Shown one piece after another: positions 1 through 9,495 of a stretch of 46,986 nucleotides of DNA (position 1 is its first letter; every line of letters begins with the position of its first letter). The position numbers and the translations under genes were made by a program. This stretch comes from an uncultured Prevotella sp. (GTDB lineage Bacteria; Bacteroidota; Bacteroidia; Bacteroidales; Bacteroidaceae): contig CAJONQ010000032.1 in the NCBI GenBank assembly GCA_905235835.1, positions 1 through 46,986 on the forward strand, read 5' to 3'. The notes beneath the pieces are model-generated. The model saw only the letters and a program-made list of their open reading frames with translations. It did not search any database and had not been told where the DNA came from.

Positions 1-46
1 TGGTTCACAGTGAGGTTATCTTGGATGGGCTTTTTATCGCCTAAGA

Positions 47-2891
47 ATGGATCTGCAGAATTATCACGACTGGATAATAGAGCGCCAACGGCTTCTTGAA
101 CGTATCAAGGAGTTGGAAACCGAGAATGTCGAACTAAAGAGACGGCTTGGCGAAGATATCACGCTTGTAGCGCAGGAACCAACTGCTATGCAAACTCTTT
201 CGCTTCAAGAAAAAGTTGACTTGTTTCGAAGTTTGTTTAAAGGACGCGAAGATGTGTTTGCCAGGAGATGGTATAGCAAAGCAAGCGGAAAGAGTGGCTA
301 TCAGCCAGTATGCCAAAATGAATGGAGTCGTCAACTGTGTGATAAGCGAAAGTTCAGGTGTGCAGAATGCCCGAATCGTCTGTTTGCTCCATTGACGGAC
401 AATGATGTTTACCGACATTTAGAAGGAAAAGACGTAGATGGCAGAGATGTGATTGGACTCTATGTACTCAATGAGGGCAACACATGTAATCTGTTGTGTA
501 CCGATTTTGATGATAAGAACTGTGAGCACGGCTATCAGGAAGATGTGGTAGCTTTTATTGATGTCTGCAAGAGTTGGGGTATTCCTTACTCTATGGAACG
601 TTCGCGCTCTGGCAATGGTGCCCATGTGTGGATTTTCTTTGAGACACCGGTATTGGCTGTCAAAGCTCGCAGGTTGGGTAATGCTATCCTAACAGAAGCG
701 ATGAATAGGGATGGACTGATTTCTTTCAAGTCATATGATAGGTTCTTTCCTAACCAAGACACTTTGCCAGAAGGAGGGTTCGGAAATCTCGTTGCGCTAC
801 CTCTACAGGGTATTGCTCGGAAAAATGGCAACAGCGTTTTCGTGAATGAATACTTTGAGCCTTTCCCTGACCAATGGGAATATCTGCTGAATATTAGCAA
901 ACTCTCAGCATCTGCTTTGGAAGAAATATTGAAACAAACAGCCAACATCATGCCACTTGGTGATTTGTCAAAGACCAGTGAGAGCAAGCCTTGGGAAGTG
1001 CCAGTCACTGCTAAGATAGAAAAGTCCGACTTCTCTTCTGAGGTAGTCATCACGCGGTCAAACATGCTATATATCCCACTGAACCTGCTTTCATCGAAAG
1101 TCCTCAATCACCTCAGACGTATTGCATCGTTCCGAAATCCTGAGTTCTATAGCAAACAGGCATTACGACTATCGACCTACCAGACACCACGCATTATTTC
1201 CTGTGCAGACCTGACTGACGAGTATCTTGCACTTCCTCGAGGATGTGAAGATGCTATCACAACACTGCTAAAAGAGAAGAATGTTGCCTATCGGTTAGAG
1301 GACAAAACGAATCAAGGTAGGGCTATATCAGTTCATTTTAGTGGTGAAATACGCGAAAATCAGCAAGAAGCCGTCAATGCTTTGGCTACGAACAACACTG
1401 GTGTACTCTCAGCGACGACTGCCTTTGGAAAGACGGTGGCTGCCATAGGTCTCATAGCTGAGCATAGCGTCAATACATTGATACTTGTGCACACAAAAGC
1501 ATTGCTTGATCAATGGGTACAGAGACTCGAACAATTTCTTGTTATTGACGACGTGCCTGTAATTGAGAAAGGCAAACACAAGAAGAACCTTTCGTCTATA
1601 GGCACATTATCCTCAACAGGTAACAAACTTCATGGCATCATCGACATCGTGCTCATGCAGTCGTGTATTACAGATGGCGAAGTAAAACCCTTCGTCAAGG
1701 ACTATGGGCTGGTTATAGCCGATGAGTGTCACCACGTTTCTGCCGTTAATTTTGAGCAGATTCTGAAAGAAGTCAATGCCCGATTTGTTTACGGTCTAAC
1801 AGCTACTCCTATCCGAAAAGACGGTCATCAGCCCATCATCTTTATGCAATGTGGCCCAATTAGGTATAATGCCGATGCCAAGGCTCAGATGCGAGACCAG
1901 TCATTCCAACGATTGTTGGTTCCTCGTTTCACGCCATTCAGACCAGTAAGCGGTGAAGACCTTTCTTTTACGAAGGTGACTCAACAACTGGCAGAAGACG
2001 AGTATCGAAACTTGTTCATCGTCAGAGATGTCATCGAGGCATTGAAAAGAGGGGCGCTCACCGATAATTCTAACGAGCAGAACAGCTCATGTTGAGATTC
2101 TTGCCAACCTTCTCAAACCACATTGCCCAAACGTTATCACTCTTGTTGGCTCAGAAAGCACCAAAGAGAAACGCCAGAAAATGGAGCTTCTACAATCCAT
2201 TCCCGCTTCAGAGAAGCTTGTCATCGTAGCCACCGGCAAATATGTGGGTGAGGGCTTTGATTACGCGCGCCTTGATACGCTGTTCCTTGTTTCACCTATA
2301 GCATGGAAAGGTATTGTGGCCCAATATGCCGGACGATTACATCGAGAGTTTGCTGGTAAGCAAGATGTGCAAATCTATGATTACATCGATATCAGAGTGC
2401 CTGTATGCGAGTCCATGTACCGCAAACGTCTGAAGGGCTATGCCTCTATCGGCTATAGGATTCGGAACAACGAGATGTTCGATAATTTGTTCCCCACAAC
2501 AGATTTGATCTATAATGGATTAAACTATGTTTCACAATTCGTTTCTGATCTCTCACAATGTAAGCGTTCTGTTGTCATTTCGTGTCCGAAAGTCGGGATT
2601 GGCAGACAAGCGCAAATAGCAGAACGGCTTGTTGACATGGCTGCGAATGGCATAGAGGTTGTACTTTATACCAAAGAGGAGAACGATAATACTATCCGTT
2701 TGCAGCATCAAGGAATAAGTGTCGTCATCATCAATCACCTTTCCCTGCACGCTGCTATCATTGACAAAAGTACAATCTGGTATGGCAGCGTCAATATTCT
2801 CGGGTTCCATTCTGTCGAAGATAATCTTATCAGATTCAAGAACCCAGAAATTGCTACAAGCCTTCTCGAAACACTTCACAAAGAATCATAG
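47..2891 (+). pseudogene. TOTE-type AEP primase / SF2 helicase / PLD nuclease fusion, frameshifted
   Basis: A coiled coil (residues about 10-35) is followed by a Cys cluster ending CAEC (likely zinc-binding) and an archaeo-eukaryotic primase-like domain with D153/D155 (TDFDD) and H193 in RSGNGAHVW. Then comes an SF2 helicase: ATTAFGKT near residue 455, DECHH near 559, LTATP, and QYAGRLHRE downstream. The C-terminus has a PLD-like segment (LHAAIIDKSTIWYGSVN), in which the usual Lys of HxK is Ala. This matches the primase-helicase family of TOTE conflict systems. The frame breaks at a GGGG run (2051-2054): removing one G continues the helicase without a stop through to 2891. The two open pieces are 47-2095 and from about 2055 to 2891. 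It may be a real lesion, a homopolymer error or, less likely, recoding. The domain reading is firm; whether a full-length product is made is not. Confidence 0.85.
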
Positions 2892-2968
2892 GTGTCTTTA
2901 TGCTTTGGAGAAGTGTTAAATTCGCCTATTTATTGGGCCATTGGACGCAGAATCCGAAGAAAAAACAG

Positions 2969-2976
2969 TAATTTTG
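2969..2976 (+). promoter_or_regulatory. Bacteroidales -7 promoter element
   Basis: TAATTTTG followed by C matches the Bacteroidales -7 consensus TAnnTTTGC and lies 33 bases before the start of the gene at 3010. No convincing TTTG -33 element is seen at the right distance. Confidence 0.5.
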
Positions 2977-3009
2977 CACTTCATTAGAGATTTGTAATAG
3001 GATAACAAC

Positions 3010-3975
3010 ATGGAAGGTAACAAGACAAAGTACATAGAATCAAGTTTGGCAGCGTTCCGCGCCATCAAGAGTTTTGTAATCCAAAAAGGGGCATACCCAG
3101 GGAATTTCAATAACGGGACATGGAAAGAGGAGGATTATGAAGACCCTGGCTATAGGAGGGTGATGCGTGAGGACTTCGATGATTATTTGAGATTGCTGGC
3201 CATCGTCAGGAAGCAGTACGCACAGGTTTTATGTGATGCAGTTCCACATATCGAGTCTGAATACGATAATCTTGTTATCAACTCTCGTAATTTGGATCAG
3301 GCTGTCAAACTTTTCAGGAAGAAGTTTGATGAGGTCTTTTTTGTCATTGAATGGAAGTGGGACATTAACAAGGTTATTGGGAATTATCTTCTGCCCTTGG
3401 GGAGTCATGATATTATAACACATGAGGAAAGTGACCTCTATCAGGATCTTATCTGCGACATTGGGCTGATTCATTGTCAAGCTGTAAATGCCGTTTGTGA
3501 CGTGTTTGAGATGGATAGACCTTGGGACAAAAATCGTCCAGATGTTCCCAAGATAGTGGCACCTCAAACTGAAAACACAAAAAGTGCAGCATCGGATACA
3601 AAGGATGAACAGTCGTCACTAACCACTATGCCAAAAGTCAAGAACAAGGAAAAGCGACAAATTCCGTCGGAGTTTGCCGACTATTTCACTGCCCCATTCA
3701 AGGGTATAGGCCCAGGCAATATAGACAATTATTCAAAACTGGTATCGAGTTTGACGGATACTGCCAGAAAGAGAAGCGTTATAGAATATGCCAAGATAGC
3801 ACTTCTTATCTACAATAGTAGTAAGATTCTCCAAAGGAAGAAGCCAAATACGTTTAGCGAATGGTACCAATACTTCTGTAAAGTAGTGGGCTGTGAATAC
3901 AACCCATCATATAAACCATCGAAGTTATCCATCACCAAAAGCTTGGAGTCGGAGTTCAACTATATGCTTGATTAG
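3010..3975 (+). CDS. Hypothetical protein of the integrated element
   Basis: A 321-residue soluble protein that I do not recognise. No signal peptide or membrane span is seen. The N-terminal 170 residues are rich in charged and aromatic residues and probably helical. Residues about 180-220 are a Ser/Thr/Lys-rich linker. The C-terminal 100 residues form a second basic helical domain ending in a Lys/Ser-rich stretch. It has its own -7 element and stands alone between the broken primase-helicase and the replication genes, so it may be cargo or an accessory to the conflict module. No function can be assigned from sequence alone. Confidence 0.75.
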   Translation: MEGNKTKYIESSLAAFRAIKSFVIQKGAYPGNFNNGTWKEEDYEDPGYRRVMREDFDDYLRLLAIVRKQYAQVLCDAVPHIESEYDNLVINSRNLDQAVKLFRKKFDEVFFVIEWKWDINKVIGNYLLPLGSHDIITHEESDLYQDLICDIGLIHCQAVNAVCDVFEMDRPWDKNRPDVPKIVAPQTENTKSAASDTKDEQSSLTTMPKVKNKEKRQIPSEFADYFTAPFKGIGPGNIDNYSKLVSSLTDTARKRSVIEYAKIALLIYNSSKILQRKKPNTFSEWYQYFCKVVGCEYNPSYKPSKLSITKSLESEFNYMLD

Positions 3976-4041
3976 CCGATACTGGCTAGGGGAATACCCA
4001 TATCTGTCCCCTCCCATTCCCCTGCCTCTTTCCCCTGCTGC

Positions 4042-4076
4042 GCCCGCAATATATTGTTGTTCAATATGTTGCGGGC
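4042..4076 (+). terminator. Long hairpin after the gene ending at 3975
   Basis: GCCCGCAATATATTG (4042-4056) pairs with CAATATGTTGCGGGC (4062-4076), a 15-bp stem with one G-T pair and a 5-base loop. A pyrimidine/T-rich stretch follows some ten bases later. It is most simply a terminator, but such a strong dyad just before replication genes could also be a protein-binding or origin-like site. Confidence 0.5.
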
Positions 4077-4117
4077 ACAGTCCGTTTTCCCTTTTTATTT
4101 CCGTGAATTTATTGGGA

Positions 4118-4125
4118 TAATTTTG
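4118..4125 (+). promoter_or_regulatory. Bacteroidales -7 promoter element of the replication/mobilisation operon
   Basis: TAATTTTG followed by CAGCC matches the -7 consensus and lies 28 bases before the start at 4153. The genes from 4153 to 8069 are closely spaced and probably read from here. No clear -33 TTTG is visible. Confidence 0.55.
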
Positions 4126-4152
4126 CAGCCAGAATTTTAATTCATAGAAATA

Positions 4153-4455
4153 ATGGAGAATATTGTAGTATTAAACGAAGAACAGTTCGAGGACATTATC
4201 TATAGAACTGTCAGCCGATGCCTCAATGAGAAGAATATCGGCAATCATGTGGAGAAGCCTGAAGATGAAGGCTTCTATGATCGTGACGAGATATGTAACC
4301 TGTTGCATATCGCGTATCCTACCCTCTGGCGCATTGAACAGTCGGGCATTTTGAAGAGCCAAAAGGTCGGGCGAAAGAACCTCTATTCTAAGCAGGAAGT
4401 CAATCTGCTCATCAAGTCTGGTAAACTGGCGAAGTATAACCGAAACAGGAAATGA
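4153..4455 (+). CDS. Helix-turn-helix (excisionase/MerR-like) DNA-binding protein
   Basis: A 100-residue protein. Residues about 42-95 have the winged HTH_17/excisionase-like pattern: YDRDEICNLLHIAYPTLWRI, then a glycine turn and KVGRKNLYSKQEVNLLI. The N-terminal 35 residues are acidic and probably helical. In Bacteroidales mobilizable elements such proteins sit just upstream of replication genes and act as excisionase or copy regulator. Here it is separated from the AAA ATPase gene by one base, so they are cotranscribed. The family is well supported; whether it acts on excision or on replication is inference. Confidence 0.8.
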   Translation: MENIVVLNEEQFEDIIYRTVSRCLNEKNIGNHVEKPEDEGFYDRDEICNLLHIAYPTLWRIEQSGILKSQKVGRKNLYSKQEVNLLIKSGKLAKYNRNRK

Positions 4456-4456
4456 T

Positions 4457-5404
4457 ATGGATCAGAATGTATTATTACCTGATGAAATCACTGGGGAAAT
4501 GCTGCTGAATCAGAACATCAAGGAGATTCCGACGCTTCTGGAACCTCTTTTGCCCAAGTCAGGCCTTGTGTGCCTGGCTGGAAGTTCCGATACGGGAAAG
4601 TCCGCTTTTCTTCGTCAGTTGGCCATGTCCGTCTGTGCCGGATTAAAAACTTTTCTCGGAATGAGACTCAATGCAGAGCATCACAGTGTCATCTATGTAT
4701 CTACAGAAGATGATGAAACAGCCAATGCCTATCTGATGGGAAGGCAAAACTTGGATTTGAGAATCAGCCCAACAGCCTTGAGGGGCTTACGCTTCCTGTT
4801 CGACAGCGAGGACATTGTGGCTGACCTTGACAGACGGCTTACTCATCGCCCAGCGGATCTTGTCGTGGTGGATTGTTTCTCTGACCTTTATACAGGTAGC
4901 ATGAACGAGGGAAACCAAGTGCGCCAGTTCCTGATGCAGTATTCCCAACTTGCCATTCGTCACAAGTGTCTTGTCATTTTCCTGCATCATTGTGGGAAAC
5001 GTACAGAGATGTTCATGCCCTCTAAGCACAACCTCTTAGGCAGTCAGGCATTCGAGGCAAAGATGCGTCTGGTTCTCGAACTTCGTAGCGACATTGCAGA
5101 TGTCAATTACAAGCATCTATGTTGCGTAAAGGGCAACTATCTGTCTGCTGATTACAAGTCGGAGTCAATAAAACTCCATTTCTCTGAACACCTCACTTTC
5201 AAAGAGACTGGTGAACGTGTTCCGTTTGAGAGCCTCGTCCCTGTAGATTCAAGCAGGGAAGCCAAATATCAGCGGGCTATTCAGATGAAGGAGGAAGGAC
5301 TGACCTATGAGCAGATAGCCCAGAAACTCGGCTATAAGGACAAGTCGAGTGTGACCAAACTTATTCAGAGTTACGAAAACAAAAGGAAGAACCAGAATGG
5401 ATAG
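4457..5404 (+). CDS. RepA-like AAA ATPase (hexameric helicase/loader type)
   Basis: A 315-residue P-loop ATPase of the AAA_25/RepA class. Walker A is GSSDTGKS near residue 42, Walker B is DLVVVDCFSDLY near 135, and a FLHHCGK segment near 174 resembles sensor regions of DnaB-like helicases. The C-terminus carries a small helix-turn-helix (EQIAQKLGYKDKSSVTKLIQ). In Bacteroidales elements this protein pairs with a TOPRIM primase protein to replicate the excised circle. Its end overlaps the next gene by 8 bases, consistent with coupled translation. It is intact. Confidence 0.8.
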   Translation: MDQNVLLPDEITGEMLLNQNIKEIPTLLEPLLPKSGLVCLAGSSDTGKSAFLRQLAMSVCAGLKTFLGMRLNAEHHSVIYVSTEDDETANAYLMGRQNLDLRISPTALRGLRFLFDSEDIVADLDRRLTHRPADLVVVDCFSDLYTGSMNEGNQVRQFLMQYSQLAIRHKCLVIFLHHCGKRTEMFMPSKHNLLGSQAFEAKMRLVLELRSDIADVNYKHLCCVKGNYLSADYKSESIKLHFSEHLTFKETGERVPFESLVPVDSSREAKYQRAIQMKEEGLTYEQIAQKLGYKDKSSVTKLIQSYENKRKNQNG

Positions 5405-6578
5405 ATACGATTATCAGGCCTTGGTGAACGAAGTCGTTACACGAGGCATCAATATGTTTGAAAACTTCGATGACTGGACGAAGGGAGCCTTTGCCCTCTC
5501 CAATCTTGGGGAGGATGGGCGAGTCATGTTCAAGAGCATCAGCAAACTCAGTGCTAAATATAACGAGGCAGAGAACAACCGCAAGTTCACCAATGCACTA
5601 CATACGAATAACAAGGTGGGCATTGCATCCTTCATCTACATGTGCCGTCAACATGGTATAGACACTAATAGATTCTATATCAAAGACGATCTAGAATGTG
5701 CTCAACCCATTGCAACAGTTGTCAACTTCCACCCTCAGGTGGCTATGCCTATCGCAATTCGTAAAGAGTATGTCACCCGGAGCCTTGACAGAAATCTGCA
5801 ATCAGATTTTGTATCCTACCTGAAGACACTAGTTGCCGATGATGACAGAATCGTTGACATAGTCAACGCATACCAATTGGGAGTCACGAAAGGCGGTCAC
5901 GTCATCTATTGGTATATTGACAAAGACGATGTAGTACGGATGGGAAAGGTGATGGCATACAATCCTGATGGGCATCGAGAACACTCATTTACGCCATTGA
6001 GCATCCCCAAGAACTTGTCAATCCGTGGTGAACTACCCGCCGACTATTCCATCAAGCAGGCTCTCTTCGGTGAACATCTTCTTGGCTATCCTCAAAATGC
6101 TGACAAGACTATTTGCATAGTTGAAAGCGAGAAGTCTGCCGTCATTTGCTCCATGTGCATCCCCGATGTCCTATGGATGGCAACAGGCTCCAGATGCAAC
6201 CTTCAGGAAGGACGGCTGAGAGCCATCAAGGATAGAGGCACGATTCTGTTTCCAGATACAGACAAAGACGGAGAAACATACTTCCAATGGCATGATCGAG
6301 CAATGGAACTCAATGTCAAAGGCTGGAATTTCGAAGTCTGGGATTACCTTGAACGGATAGCCACACCAGAGCAACGACAGGCTAAGATCGATATAGCCGA
6401 CTTATTAATTGACGACCTGCTGCACAAGCGGAAGACTCATATAGCGGCTATCGCCGACATATTGCAGGGAGAGTCTTGTGTCCGTGGGGAGCAAGTTTAT
6501 GTTTTGAGTGACTCAAAACCCATGCTCCTCACCGATGGCGAGCATTCAGCATCCCGTTGGTCTCACTCACATATATAA
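5397..6578 (+). CDS. TOPRIM primase-like replication protein
   Basis: A 393-residue protein with an N-terminal helical region (residues 1-85), a middle beta-rich region and a TOPRIM core: ICIVESEKSAVIC near residue 240 supplies the conserved Glu, and ILFPDTDKDG near 282 supplies the DxD metal ligands. This matches the primase-like proteins coded next to RepA-type ATPases in Bacteroidales mobilizable elements, where they start replication of the element. Its start overlaps the ATPase gene. No zinc finger is seen, unlike DnaG. It appears intact. Confidence 0.75.
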   Translation: MDRYDYQALVNEVVTRGINMFENFDDWTKGAFALSNLGEDGRVMFKSISKLSAKYNEAENNRKFTNALHTNNKVGIASFIYMCRQHGIDTNRFYIKDDLECAQPIATVVNFHPQVAMPIAIRKEYVTRSLDRNLQSDFVSYLKTLVADDDRIVDIVNAYQLGVTKGGHVIYWYIDKDDVVRMGKVMAYNPDGHREHSFTPLSIPKNLSIRGELPADYSIKQALFGEHLLGYPQNADKTICIVESEKSAVICSMCIPDVLWMATGSRCNLQEGRLRAIKDRGTILFPDTDKDGETYFQWHDRAMELNVKGWNFEVWDYLERIATPEQRQAKIDIADLLIDDLLHKRKTHIAAIADILQGESCVRGEQVYVLSDSKPMLLTDGEHSASRWSHSHI

Positions 6579-6594
6579 TAAGGTATATGCGGAT

Positions 6595-6963
6595 ATGAAC
6601 AATACGACAAAGAAAGGCGGTCGTCCAAGACTGCTGAATACTGAGAAGAAAAAGTATAAACTGCCACCAGTCCGTTTGGGGACAGTTGACTACACGATGG
6701 TTAAAAAGCGTTCAAAACAGGCTGGTCTTACACTGACAGAATATCAGCGTCAGATGGTGCTGAATGGGCAAGTCGTGGAAAGACTCAGTGCGGAACAAAT
6801 GGAACTCTACCGTCAACTCGCTGGCATGGGTAACAACATGAACCAGTTGGCACACCAGGCAAATACCTATGGGTATTATCGGGATGCTGAACTCTATCAT
6901 GAGAATGCCGAGCGAATAAGTGGCCTTATAAAACAAATATTGCATGATGGCAAAGATAACTAA
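6595..6963 (+). CDS. mobC: MobC-like relaxosome accessory protein
   Basis: A 122-residue basic protein. The basic N-terminus (KKGGRPR) leads into a ribbon-helix-helix-like segment (RLGTVDYTMVKKRSKQAGLT), followed by the MobC signature ELYRQLAGMGNNMNQLAHQA. MobC proteins bind oriT and help the relaxase nick. I chose the ATG at 6595, 16 bases after the previous stop. An in-frame GTG at 6508 would run inside the primase gene and add unconserved residues. The end overlaps the relaxase start by 20 bases. Confidence 0.85.
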   Translation: MNNTTKKGGRPRLLNTEKKKYKLPPVRLGTVDYTMVKKRSKQAGLTLTEYQRQMVLNGQVVERLSAEQMELYRQLAGMGNNMNQLAHQANTYGYYRDAELYHENAERISGLIKQILHDGKDN

Positions 6964-8069
6964 GGGACGTGACTTTGGCGGAGCAGTCCGCTACATCACT
7001 CAAGACAAGAAAGAGGCGAAACTTCTGGATTCGAAGGGAGTGCTGACTGCTGACAAGCAATCCATTATCGACTCTTTCAGATTACAGAGCCAACTTCGCC
7101 CTGATGTAAAGGTGATGGTAGGTCATATCTCTCTTGATTTTTCCAAGGAGGATGTTGACAAGGTTGACGACAATCTGATGAGGAAAGTCGCAGATGACTA
7201 CATGCGAAGGATGCACATACAGAACACTCAGTACATCCCACTTCGATCGTGAGCATCCCCACTGCCACCTTGTTTTCAACCGTATTGACAACAACGGTCA
7301 TCTTATCTCCGACAAGAACGATCGGGTGAGGAGTGCCAAGATATGCAAAGAACTTACCGCAAAGTACGGCCTGCACATGGCTCAGGGCAAAGACCATGTT
7401 CACCGTGAGCGACTTCGTGGGGCAGATGCCGTAAAGTACCAGATATATGGTGCGTTGGAGGCTGTAGTCCCAAGGTGTAAGAATTGGAAGGAGTTGGAGG
7501 CGGCTCTGAAGAAACAGGGTATCGGCATGGCTTTTACCTATCGTGGCACCACAACGGATATTCAGGGAGTCACCTTTGAAAAGGATGGTCTGCATTTCAA
7601 CGGCTCGAAGATTGACAGGAAGTATAGTTTCACCAAAATTAGTACCGAACTGAGCAGGAATGCAAGGATTACCAACCATCAGGCACAGTCTGGTGGAAGG
7701 AACAATAATGGCTATCAGTATGAGCGATACGATACAGGCAGAAGACAATCGCAATCTGGAGGGAACGAGGAAAGACACTCTCGGCCAACTGGTAGCAATG
7801 GTCATTCCGCAGGTATAAGCCATCATGACAATGCAGCCTCAATCATTGCAGATGTGGTAGAAGGTACTACTTCCGCGGCGGTAAACATAACTGCCAATGT
7901 CGTTGGCGGAATTGTCGGTGGCATCATCTCTGCTATGGGTGAGCCTTCCGTATCTCCTTGTAATGATGGTGGCGGTGGAGTTAGTACATCTAACAATAAT
8001 TCTGATGACGAATATTATATTGACGAGAATGGCGTACGCCGCAGGAAACGTCGCGGCATGCGCCGATAG
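6944..8069 (+). pseudogene. mobA: MobA-type relaxase (MobP/BmgA-like), frameshifted
   Basis: The 5' piece (6944-7252) carries the relaxase N-terminus MMAKITKGRDFGGAVRYI and the conserved NTQYI. The 3' piece, read in another frame from about 7238, begins HFDREHPHCHLVFNRID, the HUH metal-binding motif. Family members normally have two or three residues (such as IVR) between QYI and HFD. Here QYI is followed by one base and then the His codon, so about 8 bases are missing (junction 7237-7239). The C-terminal tail is Gly/Asn/Ser-rich with a hydrophobic Gly/Val/Ile patch. The lesion separates the nicking domain from its metal site, so the relaxase is probably dead. It is not a homopolymer artefact. 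Confidence 0.85.
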
Positions 8070-8094
8070 TAATAACAACCAAATTTTATAGATT

Positions 8095-8733
8095 ATGGAT
8101 AGTTTTGACAAAATTGAAGCCATGCTCGCCGAAGTGGTAGAGCAAGCAAACGGCCAGAAAGAACAGTCTGGCAAGGTGTTGAAGAAGTTGGATGGCATCG
8201 ACGAGAGGCTAAACCGTCTCGAATCGGTCGAACCTCTGACCAGTGAACAAGTAAGCATGATTACCCTGAAGGATCATGAAGAAAAAATGAATGAGGCTGT
8301 GGCAGTTCAGACAAAGTGGTTCAAATGCTACAAGGATGCCAAGGAACTGAATGATGCTCTTTTGGCGGAGCGTCCGTATTGGGCGACAAAGGTGTGGCCC
8401 ATTAAGTTGTTCAAATGGATCTACCAACGCCGACATTGGTGGGGCTTGACAGTCCATGTGCTTTACACGGTGGCAATCTCCGTGTTCATCTTTGTCACCC
8501 TCTCGCAATGCTCAGAGATTTCCGACCTTCAGGATACAAAGATGAAGTACCGATTCATCAAGGCTGCAGGGTTTGTCCCCAATGCCGTCCAGTTCCTTGA
8601 AGATGCCTATGAAGAAGGGCAAAAGGATAGGATTGACTATGTCGAGAGCACCGTTTCTAACTATGAGAAGGCCCTGAAGCACAAGGCAGATAGCATAGCC
8701 AGAGCCGAGCGCAAGAAGTTGGAGCGGTTTTAG
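8095..8733 (+). CDS. Single-span membrane protein of the mobilisation region
   Basis: A 212-residue protein with an N-terminal coiled coil (residues 1-85, heptad-like Leu/Ile with ERLNRLESVE), one transmembrane span at about residues 117-137 (LTVHVLYTVAISVFIFVTL) and a charged helical C-terminus. Similar small membrane proteins follow relaxase genes in Bacteroidales mobilizable elements, but I cannot assign a function. It starts 26 bases after the relaxase reading frame ends and is intact although the relaxase is not. Confidence 0.65.
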   Translation: MDSFDKIEAMLAEVVEQANGQKEQSGKVLKKLDGIDERLNRLESVEPLTSEQVSMITLKDHEEKMNEAVAVQTKWFKCYKDAKELNDALLAERPYWATKVWPIKLFKWIYQRRHWWGLTVHVLYTVAISVFIFVTLSQCSEISDLQDTKMKYRFIKAAGFVPNAVQFLEDAYEEGQKDRIDYVESTVSNYEKALKHKADSIARAERKKLERF

Positions 8734-8750
8734 TCGCCGCTCCTCTTCTC

Positions 8751-8768
8751 GTAGAATAGCAAACTAAC
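8751..8768 (+). repeat. AATAGCAAA-type repeat before parA
   Basis: The sequence around AATAGCAAACTAAC recurs as CTAATAGCAAA at 9484-9494 and 9806-9816, before and after the small gene downstream of parA. Placement around a ParA gene suggests partition or operator sites, but this is inference. Confidence 0.35.
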
Positions 8769-8798
8769 ATTTGTGAGTAATCGTAAAATAGTAGAATC

Positions 8799-9470
8799 AT
8801 GAAATCTAAGAAGAACAAAATCGTTGTTTTCGCCAATCAGAAGGGTGGAGTGGGCAAGTCCACACTCTGCATTCTTCTGGCAGACTATCTGGCGTATTGG
8901 AAAAAGGATGTCTGCATCATTGATACCGACCTCCAACAGTCTGCCACCCTGCAACGTGAGCAAGACAGACAGACCTTTGGAGAAGAAGAACCGTACAGCA
9001 TCCAGTCGTTTGAGGTCAGCGACCCCAAGACGATGCAGATGCTGATGGAGAATGCGCAGTCACAGAACGGTTTCGTGCTGTTCGATGCACCTGGCACCAT
9101 CAAGGATGACGGGCTGGCCCCGATGTTCATCTATGCTGACTATATCATCTGCCCATTCGAGTATGAGCCAAAGTCGCTGACCTCTACACGGACTTTCATC
9201 CAAGTCATCAACCGTCTTCGCCAACTGAATCCGCAGATGAAGGCCCAAATCTTCTTCGTTCCCAACAAGGTCGATGCCAGAATGGGAACACGTGAAGAAC
9301 TGGAACTATGGAAGCAAACGGATGAAGAGTTTGCACAAAGTGGGATCGTTACCCCACCTGTCGGCTATCGGGCACAGATGAAGCGAGTCAATACCTACAG
9401 TGTTCTACTTCCGCTGAAACATGCCGTCTATGAGAGTTTTCGATTTATCGTGAAATCTATTTTGCGATAA
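8799..9470 (+). CDS. parA: ParA-family partition ATPase
   Basis: A 223-residue ATPase with the deviant Walker A motif KGGVGKST near residue 15, DTDLQQS (switch I/A' region) near 43 and VLFDAPGTI (Walker B) near 90. The length fits short ParA proteins that lack an N-terminal DNA-binding domain and use a small partner. ParA proteins of mobile elements segregate or stabilise the circular form. The next gene, a likely partner, is frameshifted. Short repeats on both sides could be the centromere or operator. Confidence 0.9.
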   Translation: MKSKKNKIVVFANQKGGVGKSTLCILLADYLAYWKKDVCIIDTDLQQSATLQREQDRQTFGEEEPYSIQSFEVSDPKTMQMLMENAQSQNGFVLFDAPGTIKDDGLAPMFIYADYIICPFEYEPKSLTSTRTFIQVINRLRQLNPQMKAQIFFVPNKVDARMGTREELELWKQTDEEFAQSGIVTPPVGYRAQMKRVNTYSVLLPLKHAVYESFRFIVKSILR

Positions 9471-9486
9471 TGTGAGTCTGTTACTA
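9471..9486 (+). repeat. 16-base direct repeat, copy 1
   Basis: TGTGAGTCTGTTACTA here and TGTGACTCTGTTACTA at 9832-9847 match at 15 of 16 positions. The two copies bracket the small gene after parA. Confidence 0.6.
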
Positions 9487-9495
9487 ATAGCAAAT

